Source: Clostridia bacterium (lineage in GTDB: Bacteria; Bacillota; Clostridia; Christensenellales; Aristaeellaceae). From it: a DNA stretch of 64,000 nucleotides. Shown one piece after another: positions 56,819 through 64,000 of this stretch. Position 1 is the stretch's first letter, and every line of letters begins with the position of its first letter. The position numbers were made by a program, and so were the translations under genes. Under the pieces are notes generated by a model, which was given only the letters and a program-made list of their open reading frames with translations, was not told the DNA's origin and made no database searches. Location: assembly GCA_017524615.1 (NCBI GenBank), contig JAFXVJ010000018.1, forward strand, positions 1 through 64,000, read 5' to 3'.

Positions 56819-59287
56819 GTGAAGAAGTTGCTTGCGATCTTGGCCTTGTTGCTCGCACTGTGTATGCTGTGTGGCGTAGCGATGGCTGACACGGACTCTG
56901 AAGACGGCGGCGAGAGCTATTTCGACCCGACCCGTATTCACGAAGTGGATGGACACGAAGTTAACACTGATAGCGCGAGAGAAATGCGGAAAGCCACCTG
57001 CACCCAAAAGGGCCTCTGGCGCTATGACTGCGAAGACGATCCCACTCATTTCCATGAAGTGTATTCTCCTGCTCTTGGTCATGATTGGGACGACGGCAAA
57101 GTCACCAAGGAACCCACCTGCACCGAAGCTGGCGTTCTGACCAAAACCTGCAAACGCTGCGGCGATACCAAGACTGAGCCCATCAAGGCGCTGGGCCATC
57201 TGTGGTCTTCTGATGAAGACGGCACCCAGTGGGGCAAAGTGGTCAAGGAACCCACCTGCACCGAAAAGGGCGAAGCGCTGGACTACTGCAAGCGCTGCGA
57301 CGTGATCAGGGAACTGCATGATCCCCGCATCATTGATGAAGTCCCCCATTTCTTTATTGCTGTGATTGACGCATATCCCACTTGCAAAGACGAAGGCTGG
57401 GGCCACTTCGAGTGCGTGTGGTGCGGCTTCATCCCCGAGCAGGCGGATGTTGACAATGGCACTTACGATCTGAGCAATGGCGATGATGGCGAACTCACCA
57501 TCACACTCCCGACCGGCATGAGCGTTACGGTTGGGTATGACAGTGTTTACTTCACGCTTCCCGCTGATCCCGATGGTCATGATTGGGACAATTGGGTGCT
57601 GATCGACGAGGCGACCTGCTACCAGCCCATGAGCTATGTGCGTTGGTGCAAGATCTGCGGCGACAAGCAGGAAGAAGTTCTGGATGATTATGACAAGCTG
57701 TGGGCCTTCGGCTATGACATCGAAGATTTCATGGATGATGGACGGCTCGCTCCCGTGTATGTTTCCACTTCCCGCCTGGTGGATTGCTTCACCGAAGAAG
57801 TGACCCTCACCTGCAAGAATTGCTACAAGCTCAACGCTGATGGCACCGAAGAATTTGCGCCTGGCCATGATCCCGTTGTTTTCCAGCGTGATGTGACTTC
57901 CCATATCTACGATCACAGCGACAAACTGTATAAGAGCGAAGCGGCTGCCAAGAAGGCTGAGCCCACCTTTGCCGAATACAAGGCCGCTACCTGTGAAGAA
58001 GACGGCTACATCGCTTACAAGTGCATTTATGACGACTCCCTCGCCGCTATCCCCACCGGCGAAAACGCCATCAATGCCACTCCTCATGACGAAGACACCT
58101 ACGATTACGTGGTGATCCCCGCCCTGGGCCATGACTGGTCTGCCTGGGAAGAGCGCTATGCCCCCGGCGCCGGCGATAACGAATATGGCTATTGGCTCCG
58201 TGAGTGCGAGCGCTGCCATAAGACCGAGGAAAAGATTGCCAAGCAGCAGCCTGCCGAAATGTGCGGCGACAATCACGATTTCCTGGAAACCGAAATCGTT
58301 GACGCCACCTGCACCGAAGCTGGCAGCATCACCTACACCTGCTCCAAGTGCGGCACCGAAAAGACCGAAGAAATCCCCGCTCTCGGACACAACTACGAAG
58401 TTGAAGTCGTGGCCGAGCCCACCTGCTCCAAGGCCGGAAAGCAGCTGCTGACCTGCGCGAACTGCGGTGATGAATACACCGAAGTGCTGCCGAAGCTGGC
58501 TCATACTCCTGAAGTGGTGCCTGCTGTTCCCGTCACCTGCACCGAAGATGGCCTGACCGAAGGCTCTGTGTGCGCTGTGTGCGGCGAAGTCCTGGTTGAG
58601 CAGGAAGTCATCAAGGCTGTTGGCGCTCATGACTACAAGAAGGTCGAAGCTGTTGCTCCCACCTGCACCGCTGCCGGTAACACCGAAGGCGTCGTCTGCT
58701 CCGTGTGCGGCGATGTGCTGGTTGAGGCCAAGGAAGTTCCCGCTCTGGGCCACACTCCCAAGGCTGTGGAAGGCAAAGCTGCCACCTGCACCGTGGCTGG
58801 TCTGACCGAAGGTTCTGTCTGCTCCGTGTGCGGCGAAGTCCTGGTTGCCCAGGAAGAAATCCCCGCTCTGGGCCATGATTGGGACGAAGGCGAAATCACC
58901 AAGGAAGCCACTCCCGAAGCCGATGGCGAAAAGACCTTCACCTGCAAGGCCTGTGGCGAAACCAAGACCGAACCCGTTGCTTTCGAATTCAACGAGAATC
59001 CCGCTTACGAACTGAAAGACATGGCCTACGGCAACAACATGATCACCGGTACCGTGGCTCATGATCCCACCACCGTGGAAGCTTCCAAGCTGTATGCTCG
59101 CGTCACCGTGTTCTTCGTGGGCGGCACCTACGCTGTGTTCGCTGACTACATCGAGGACGACGTGATCAGCATCGAAGTGCATGGCACCGTTCTGGCTGTG
59201 TCTGTTGAACTGACCGCCACCAAGAACGTTGTTCCCGGCGATGACCTCGTGGTGTTCGATTCCTGGGGCGAGTACTACAAGGACTAA
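56819..59287 (+). CDS. Large secreted protein with repeated Cys-pair modules
   Basis: 822 residues from GTG 56819 (GGGAGG eight bases upstream; TTG at 56813 is too close to that site). Signal peptide LLAILALLLALCMLCGVAMA. The rest is about ten modules of ~35-45 residues with the pattern PTCTxxGxxxxxCxxCGxxxxxxIPALGH, for instance CTEAGSITYTCSKCGTEKTE and CTAAGNTEGVVCSVCGDVLV, ending in a non-Cys domain (~700-822). Each module holds a single Cys before a CxxC pair, suiting disulfide or metal binding. No LPXTG or membrane anchor. Strong codon bias indicates high expression. Known in many gut Bacillota surface proteins; function unclear. Confidence 0.85.
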   Translation: MKKLLAILALLLALCMLCGVAMADTDSEDGGESYFDPTRIHEVDGHEVNTDSAREMRKATCTQKGLWRYDCEDDPTHFHEVYSPALGHDWDDGKVTKEPTCTEAGVLTKTCKRCGDTKTEPIKALGHLWSSDEDGTQWGKVVKEPTCTEKGEALDYCKRCDVIRELHDPRIIDEVPHFFIAVIDAYPTCKDEGWGHFECVWCGFIPEQADVDNGTYDLSNGDDGELTITLPTGMSVTVGYDSVYFTLPADPDGHDWDNWVLIDEATCYQPMSYVRWCKICGDKQEEVLDDYDKLWAFGYDIEDFMDDGRLAPVYVSTSRLVDCFTEEVTLTCKNCYKLNADGTEEFAPGHDPVVFQRDVTSHIYDHSDKLYKSEAAAKKAEPTFAEYKAATCEEDGYIAYKCIYDDSLAAIPTGENAINATPHDEDTYDYVVIPALGHDWSAWEERYAPGAGDNEYGYWLRECERCHKTEEKIAKQQPAEMCGDNHDFLETEIVDATCTEAGSITYTCSKCGTEKTEEIPALGHNYEVEVVAEPTCSKAGKQLLTCANCGDEYTEVLPKLAHTPEVVPAVPVTCTEDGLTEGSVCAVCGEVLVEQEVIKAVGAHDYKKVEAVAPTCTAAGNTEGVVCSVCGDVLVEAKEVPALGHTPKAVEGKAATCTVAGLTEGSVCSVCGEVLVAQEEIPALGHDWDEGEITKEATPEADGEKTFTCKACGETKTEPVAFEFNENPAYELKDMAYGNNMITGTVAHDPTTVEASKLYARVTVFFVGGTYAVFADYIEDDVISIEVHGTVLAVSVELTATKNVVPGDDLVVFDSWGEYYKD

Positions 59288-59332
59288 GAAAACCTATAAC
59301 TGCTTACGATAAGTAAGAAAAGTCAAGTCTTA

Positions 59333-59402
59333 GGGTAGCAGTTTGTGGACAGGCAAATGAGCAGCCGATGCAAAGCTTACGTGCTAACCACAGCTGCTAC
59401 CC
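59333..59402 (+). other. Long-range inverted repeat between the two Cys-module genes
   Basis: GGGTAGCAG (59333-59341) pairs with CTGCTACCC (59394-59402), and GTGG (59344-59347) with CCAC (59388-59391). Only TTTG follows, so it may be a weak terminator or a leader structure for the next gene. Confidence 0.5.
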
Positions 59403-59446
59403 TTTGACGTTCAGGGGCTGCTTGAGAGAAATTTGGAGGAGAATAA

Positions 59447-61396
59447 ATGAAGAAATTGATTTGCCTTCTGATTTCGATCGTGATGCTGTTGATGGCGTGT
59501 TCTGCACTGGCTGAAATTTCAGTTTCATGGTCGGATGGAAAACTCACTGTATCTACCACGGATACAGAGGGTATGAATATGATCCTGATTGATGGTCAAG
59601 ATACCGGGAAATTTGTTGGCGATACCAGCCCTTCCCAGGTCTTTTCCGTTCCCGAGGATGGGCAGCGTCACACTGTGACCACCATTGCCTACTTCGGTGC
59701 TACTGGCGGCAGCGCTTCTTTCGTGGCCGGTGTTGCTCCTACGGATGCCCCCACTGAAGAACCCACCGAAGCTCCCACCGCTGAACCCACGGTGGAACCC
59801 ACGGAAGAGCCCACGATTGCTCCCACCGTGGAACCCACTGAGGAACCCACCGAAGAACCCACTCCTGCTCCCACCGACGTTCCTACGCCTGGCCCCAAGG
59901 ACGGCCCTCTGGCTGTGTCCGTAATCGGCTATGAAGCCTCCAAGCTCACCTTCTCGGTCAGCAATCTGGCTCCCATGCCCGGCGAAGCCTGGATCGATGG
60001 CGTCAGCACCGGCATCACCGTGTACAACGGTGTGAACACCATCACCGTTTTCCTGAAGGAAGGCACCTACACCCTGACCATTCACGGCAACGGCGAAACC
60101 GCTTCTGACATCATCGTGGTGAAGGCTCCCGAAAACCCGGTGATTTCCAATGTCAGCTATGCCAACGGCACCCTGAGCTTCGACCTGGATAAGCTGAACG
60201 GCCTGGGCGAGATCTGGGTATCCGATCAGAATGCCGGCACCGCGTCTGCCAATGGCCGTGTCAGCGTCCGGTACGCGCTGGTTCCCGGTGATTATACCGT
60301 GATGGTATACGATTCCATGTATGCTCTGCGGAGCAACACCCTGACCTTCCATGTGCACCGTCTGGTGGCTGCCGGCGAAGCCAAAGCGCCCACCTGCACC
60401 GAGGAAGGTCTCACCGCCGGCATCAAGTGCAGCCTGTGCAACGAGATCATCGAAGCGCAGCAGGCCATTCCCGCTCTGGGCCATGACTGGGGCGAATGGA
60501 AAGTCACCAAGGAACCCGGCGTTGGCGTCAAGGGTGAAGAAACCCGCGTTTGCAAGAACGACGAATCCCATATCGAGACCCGCGAAATCGACGCGCTGGG
60601 CGAAGATTGGGACGACGGCGTTGTGACCAAGGAACCCACCTGCGAGGAAGAAGGCATTCGGACCTATACCAGCAAGAATGATCCCAACCTGACCAAGGAT
60701 GTGGCGATCCCCGCGCTGGGCCATACGCCTGAAGTCATCCCCGCTGTAGAGCCCACCTGCACCACGACCGGTCTGACCGAAGGCGAGCAGTGCTCCGTCT
60801 GCGGCAAGATCACCAAGGAACAGGAAGAAATCCCCGCGCTGGGCCATATGTATATTTCTCAGCGGGCTGAATCCCTGACCCGCAAGAAGTACATCTGCGC
60901 TCGCTGCGGCGACGTCATGTACATGGATGCGAATGTGGCCATCGAAAACCTGTACGGCAGCATCCTGCGCAACGCTCTGGGCGAAGATGTGAATTATGTC
61001 GCTCAGATGGATGCGGCTGACAACAAAGTGCTGGTTATCACCGCCACGATCGATCAGAACAATCCTGAATGGGTGTCCGAAATCGGCATGTATCTGACCA
61101 AGCAAATCATCGCTGATATGCGCAGCGAAGGTTTCGAGTATGTCAAGTATGTGAATGAAGGCGCTTCCCTGGTCTTCGCGCTGGACGATCTGAAGGACGA
61201 GCTGTATCCGACCAACGATGTGATCAATGAGTATGTGATTACGCTTGATCCTCGGGTCGAGGGCGGCTGCCTGGTCAGCATGGACGCCACGATTGGCGAC
61301 AATCAAAAGATTCCTGCCCAGACCTTCATCCCGATGAAGTTGAACTGGAACAACCATGACATCGAAGTAACGGCTCAGGGCATTTATAACGAATGA
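59447..61396 (+). CDS. Secreted protein with Pro-Thr-Glu linker and Cys-pair modules
   Basis: 649 residues, ribosome binding site TTTGGAGG. Signal peptide LICLLISIVMLLMACSALAE. An N-terminal beta domain (SVSWSDGKLTVSTTDTEGMN), a ~50-residue PTEEPTEAPT spacer, two Ig-like beta repeats (VIGYEASKLTFSVSNLAPMP and NVSYANGTLSFDLDKLNGLG), then three or four Cys modules of the same type as the preceding protein (CTEEGLTAGIKCSLCNEIIE) and a C-terminal domain (ITATIDQNNPEWVSEIGMYL). No anchor motif. A tandem pair with the previous gene, probably working at the same surface structure. High-expression codon bias. Confidence 0.85.
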   Translation: MKKLICLLISIVMLLMACSALAEISVSWSDGKLTVSTTDTEGMNMILIDGQDTGKFVGDTSPSQVFSVPEDGQRHTVTTIAYFGATGGSASFVAGVAPTDAPTEEPTEAPTAEPTVEPTEEPTIAPTVEPTEEPTEEPTPAPTDVPTPGPKDGPLAVSVIGYEASKLTFSVSNLAPMPGEAWIDGVSTGITVYNGVNTITVFLKEGTYTLTIHGNGETASDIIVVKAPENPVISNVSYANGTLSFDLDKLNGLGEIWVSDQNAGTASANGRVSVRYALVPGDYTVMVYDSMYALRSNTLTFHVHRLVAAGEAKAPTCTEEGLTAGIKCSLCNEIIEAQQAIPALGHDWGEWKVTKEPGVGVKGEETRVCKNDESHIETREIDALGEDWDDGVVTKEPTCEEEGIRTYTSKNDPNLTKDVAIPALGHTPEVIPAVEPTCTTTGLTEGEQCSVCGKITKEQEEIPALGHMYISQRAESLTRKKYICARCGDVMYMDANVAIENLYGSILRNALGEDVNYVAQMDAADNKVLVITATIDQNNPEWVSEIGMYLTKQIIADMRSEGFEYVKYVNEGASLVFALDDLKDELYPTNDVINEYVITLDPRVEGGCLVSMDATIGDNQKIPAQTFIPMKLNWNNHDIEVTAQGIYNE

Positions 61397-61413
61397 TTTC
61401 GCTCAATCAACAA

Positions 61414-61445
61414 GGGGCTGCCGCGAAAGCGGCAGTCCTTTTTTT
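61414..61445 (+). terminator. Terminator after the second Cys-module gene
   Basis: GGGGCTGCCGC-GAAA-GCGGCAGTCC followed by TTTTTTTG. Confidence 0.93.
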
Positions 61446-61446
61446 G

Positions 61447-61698
61447 CGCGCTGATGCCCCTGGGAACGGATCGCAGCAGGCGGCGTTGGGCGCGACAGAT
61501 GGCGGAAATTTGGTTTCACAATGCGTCAGCTTCTCTGGTGCCTCTATCCTCCCGACGGACATATGCCGTCCGTCCGGCGTAGACGCAGCCTGTGCTGAAC
61601 GATCATGGGGAGCGTCGCCTGATATTTGCCATCACAAGTGCGTTTTGCCAGGCTTCTCCGGGCAGTTACGAATATTCTGTGAATTCGAGGATTTTTGC
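61447..61698. other. Intergenic DNA upstream of the sugar ABC operon
   Basis: No gene, repeat or clear operator recognised. It contains a short inverted segment ACGGACATATGCCGTCCGT near 61555. Turns AT-rich toward the promoter at 61699. Confidence 0.4.
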
Positions 61699-61727
61699 TT
61701 GACAGGTATTTATCTCCGTGGTAAAAA
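61699..61727 (+). promoter_or_regulatory. Promoter of the sugar ABC operon
   Basis: TTGACA (61699-61704), 17 bp spacer, TAAAAA (61722-61727). Confidence 0.7.
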
Positions 61728-61783
61728 ACATGTAAATAGTGGGTGAAAAAAGCCCACAAAAATAAAAAAGGGAGTGTACTTGT

Positions 61784-62827
61784 ATGAAGAAGATTCTCGC
61801 GATCCTGCTGTGCGTACTGATGGTATGCGGCTGTGCCAGCGTGATGGCCGAAGGCCAGAAGGTCGGCATTTCGATGCCCACCAAGGACCTGCAGCGCTGG
61901 AACCAGGACGGCGCGAACATGCAGAAGATGTTCGAAGAAGCCGGTTTTGTGGTGGATCTGCAGTATGCCGCCAACGACGAGCAGATTCAGTTGAACCAGG
62001 TGACCAGCATGATTAACAACGGCTGTGATGTCGTCATCATCGCCGCGATCACCAGCACCTCCCTGGGCTCCGCCCTGGATCTGGCCAAAGAAAAGGGCAT
62101 CCCGGTCATCGCGTATGACCGTCTGCTGATGGCCCATGACTGGGTCAGCTACTATGCCACCTTCAACAACTACGCCGTCGGCACCATCCAGGGCTCCTAC
62201 ATCAAGGACCAGCTGGATCTTGATAATGCGGAAGGCCCCTTCAACCTGGAGATCACCGCTGGCGATCCCGGCGACAACAATGCGGGCTATTTCTATAATG
62301 GCGCCATCGACGTGCTGAAGCCCTACATCGAGTCCGGCAAGCTGGTTGTGAAGTCCGGCCAGATCGAGTTCTCCGAAGTTGCGACTCCCGCCTGGAAGAC
62401 CGAGACTTCCATGAACCGCGCCAACAGCATCATCGCCTTCTATGACGACGGCTCCAACATCGATGCCTGGCTGTGCTCCAACGACTCCACCGCTCTGGGC
62501 GTTATCAACGCGCTGGAAGACAACTATGACGGCGAATGGCCCATCATCACCGGCCAGGACTGCGACATCGCCAACACCAAGAAGATGATCGCCGGCGAGC
62601 AGAGCATGTCCGTGTTCAAGGATACCCGGACCCTGGCTGCTCAGGTTGTCAAGATGGTTACCCAGCTCCTCAACGGCGAGGAAGTGGAAGTGAACGATAC
62701 CGAGACCTACAACAACGGCGTCATCACCGTTCCGTCCTTCCTGTGCGTGCCCGTGTTCGCTGATGTGAACAACTACACCGAGCTGCTGATCGATTCTGGT
62801 TACTACACCCCTGAGCAGCTGCAGTAA
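61784..62827 (+). CDS. ChvE-type sugar ABC transporter substrate-binding protein
   Basis: 347 residues. Signal with a possible lipobox (VLMVCGCASVMAE). Type 1 periplasmic-binding fold: VGISMPTKDLQRWNQDGANM at the start, NGCDVVIIAAITSTSLGSAL, DRLLMAHDWVSYYATFNNY, ITGQDCDIANTKKMIAGEQS. These match the ChvE/xylose/galactose-type binders that feed MglA-like ATPases. Binds a monosaccharide outside the membrane; the sugar cannot be fixed from sequence. First gene of the operon; strong codon bias fits the high stoichiometry of binding proteins. Confidence 0.93.
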   Translation: MKKILAILLCVLMVCGCASVMAEGQKVGISMPTKDLQRWNQDGANMQKMFEEAGFVVDLQYAANDEQIQLNQVTSMINNGCDVVIIAAITSTSLGSALDLAKEKGIPVIAYDRLLMAHDWVSYYATFNNYAVGTIQGSYIKDQLDLDNAEGPFNLEITAGDPGDNNAGYFYNGAIDVLKPYIESGKLVVKSGQIEFSEVATPAWKTETSMNRANSIIAFYDDGSNIDAWLCSNDSTALGVINALEDNYDGEWPIITGQDCDIANTKKMIAGEQSMSVFKDTRTLAAQVVKMVTQLLNGEEVEVNDTETYNNGVITVPSFLCVPVFADVNNYTELLIDSGYYTPEQLQ

Positions 62828-62837
62828 TCATTCAAAC

Positions 62838-62898
62838 GCCGGTCTTTGACCGGCACCATTGAGGCGATGCAGGTGGGCCATGCTCACCTGCATCGTTT
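62838..62898 (+). other. Two hairpins between binding-protein and ATPase genes
   Basis: GCCGGTC-TTT-GACCGGC (62838-62854) and CGATGCAGGTG / CACCTGCATCG (62865-62875 with 62885-62895) followed by TTTCAG. Hairpins at this position often stabilise or partly terminate the upstream message, so the binding protein is made in excess. Confidence 0.65.
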
Positions 62899-62946
62899 CA
62901 GAAGAGGACATTGGTTCCCATCTTTAAGGAAAGTGGGAGGAACGCC

Positions 62947-64000
62947 ATGGGCAAGATTCTGCTTGAGATGAGAAACATCACCAAGACTTTTCCGGGTGTC
63001 AAAGCGCTTGACAACGTGAATCTGCAGGTGGAGGAAGGCGAGATCCACGCGCTGGTCGGTGAGAACGGCGCGGGAAAGTCTACCCTGATGAACGTGCTGA
63101 GCGGGATCTATCCCCATGGGACGTATGAGGGAGACATCGTTTACGACGGAGAAGTCTGTAAGTTTTCGAAGATCAAGGATTCCGAGAAAAAAGGCATCGT
63201 CATCATTCACCAGGAATTGGCCCTGGTGCCGGAGATGACCATCGGCGAAAACATGTTCCTCGGCAATGAGCAGGGGCACAAGTTCGCCATCAACTGGAAC
63301 AAAACCTATGCGGAGGCCGACAAGTACCTCAAAATGGTAGGCCTCACAGAGAGCTCCAAGGAGCAGATCAAGACGATCGGCACCGGCAAACAGCAGCTGG
63401 TCGAAATCGCGAAGGCGCTGGCCAAGAAGGCCAGGCTGCTGATTCTGGACGAGCCGACCTCGTCTCTGAACGAAGAAGACTCCCGCGCACTGCTGGACCT
63501 TATGCTCAGCTTCAAGAAGCAGGGAATGACCATGATCATCATTACCCATAAGCTGAACGAAGTGTCCTATGTGGCGGATAAGATTACGGTTATTCGCGAC
63601 GGCGCCACCATCGAGACCATCGACAATCATGGTGCGGAGCCGGTCAGCGAAGAGCGGATCATCAAGGGCATGGTTGGCCGCGAGATCACCAACCGTTTCC
63701 CCAAGCGCCCCCACGTTGTTCCCGGGGACGTCAAGATGTCGGTCCGCCACTGGACCGTGCGCCATCCGCTTTACCCGGAGCGCAAGGTGGTGGATGACGT
63801 ATCGGTATATGTCCGCGAGGGCGAGGTCATCGGCATTTACGGCCTGATGGGTGCCGGGCGGACGGAGCTGGCCATGAGTATTTTCGGCCAGAGCTATGGC
63901 GTTGGCTTCTCCGGCGAGCTGGAGCTTGACGGAAAGCCCGTCAAGATACGCAAGAGCGTCGCGGACGCCATCAAGCACAAGATTGCCTACGTTACCGAGG
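62947..64000 (+). CDS. Sugar ABC transporter ATP-binding protein (MglA/XylG family), C-terminus cut by window edge
   Basis: 351 codons visible from ATG 62947 (GGGAGG upstream). First ABC domain: Walker [10 protein letters not shown] (about 38-46), Q-loop [12 protein letters not shown], a signature region degenerate as [17 protein letters not shown], Walker B LLILDEPT and H-loop IITHKLNEV. The second domain starts near 265 with its own Walker [10 protein letters not shown], the degenerate form usual in this two-domain family. Energises import of the sugar bound by the preceding ChvE-type protein. Permease expected just beyond the window. Confidence 0.95.
   Translation, partial: MGKILLEMRNITKTFPGVKALDNVNLQVEEGEIHALVGENGAGKSTLMNVLSGIYPHGTYEGDIVYDGEVCKFSKIKDSEKKGIVIIHQELALVPEMTIGENMFLGNEQGHKFAINWNKTYAEADKYLKMVGLTESSKEQIKTIGTGKQQLVEIAKALAKKARLLILDEPTSSLNEEDSRALLDLMLSFKKQGMTMIIITHKLNEVSYVADKITVIRDGATIETIDNHGAEPVSEERIIKGMVGREITNRFPKRPHVVPGDVKMSVRHWTVRHPLYPERKVVDDVSVYVREGEVIGIYGLMGAGRTELAMSIFGQSYGVGFSGELELDGKPVKIRKSVADAIKHKIAYVTE

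Noticed and set aside
56774-59182. 800-codon open frame antisense to the first Cys-module protein
   Set aside because: Mirrors the repeats of the plus-strand gene and has no start signal or signal peptide; the plus-strand gene has promoter, leader, signal peptide and module structure.

Overview
The window is GC-rich DNA (by eye) from a Gram-positive anaerobe, most likely a gut or rumen member of the Clostridia (Bacillota), perhaps near Christensenellales/Aristaeellaceae. The support is: T-box leaders on two genes, Gram-positive ribosome binding sites with frequent GTG and TTG starts, the rimP-nusA-ylxR-ylxQ-infB-rbfA-nrnA-truB cluster, AddB-type recombination, rubredoxin and rubrerythrin for oxygen defence, a ThrRS without its TGS domain, and many short-signal-peptide exported proteins. 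The placement below phylum is inference. No tRNA, rRNA or CRISPR array was seen.

Layout. 1-3775 (minus): a leucine-type T-box operon with a LeuA-family protein that has lost its catalytic metal ligands but kept the leucine-binding domain, coupled by an ATGA overlap to a TIM-barrel/acyl-CoA synthetase fusion that runs off the window. 3885-6615 (minus): Asp23 protein, FakA and a small exported protein. 6661-7693 (minus): a Q/N/G/Y-repeat DUF4234 protein with rubredoxin. 8304-14386 (minus): the most unusual region. Single small genes (XRE regulators, DUF3592-like and DUF4234 membrane proteins, a zinc-ribbon protein, hypotheticals) are each followed by a copy of the last ~50 bp of the rubrerythrin gene, and the only intact rubrerythrin gene lies at the upstream end. 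A truncated tyrosine recombinase with repeated arm-like sites sits inside. This resembles an integron-style cassette array built on the rbr 3' end.

14468-26325 is mostly housekeeping: DUF6054, thrC, a P-loop protein, a CNNM/CorC transporter, addB, recG and a GH13 enzyme. It is interrupted by a palindrome-rich intergenic island (18440-19145) with a perfect nested multi-stem structure. 26568-33488 (plus) encodes exported proteins of unknown function: a coiled-coil SH3 protein, an alanine-rich peptide and three secreted proteins. 33657-44819 (plus) holds an esterase, the nusA-infB translation/transcription operon, and a HAD phosphatase with an orphan ABC pair.

44838-52526 (minus) holds a YbaK-type deacylase, a radical SAM protein, a Ser/Thr kinase/PP2C/pseudokinase signalling cluster and a zinc-type substrate-binding lipoprotein. 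52654-54875 (minus) is thrS under a threonine T-box. 55056-64000 (plus) holds an SPL-family radical SAM protein, two large secreted proteins built of Cys-pair modules (the first behind a structured leader and a 32-residue upstream ORF), and the start of a ChvE/Mgl-type sugar ABC operon that runs off the window. Function calls rest on motif recognition by eye; no database search or alignment was run.
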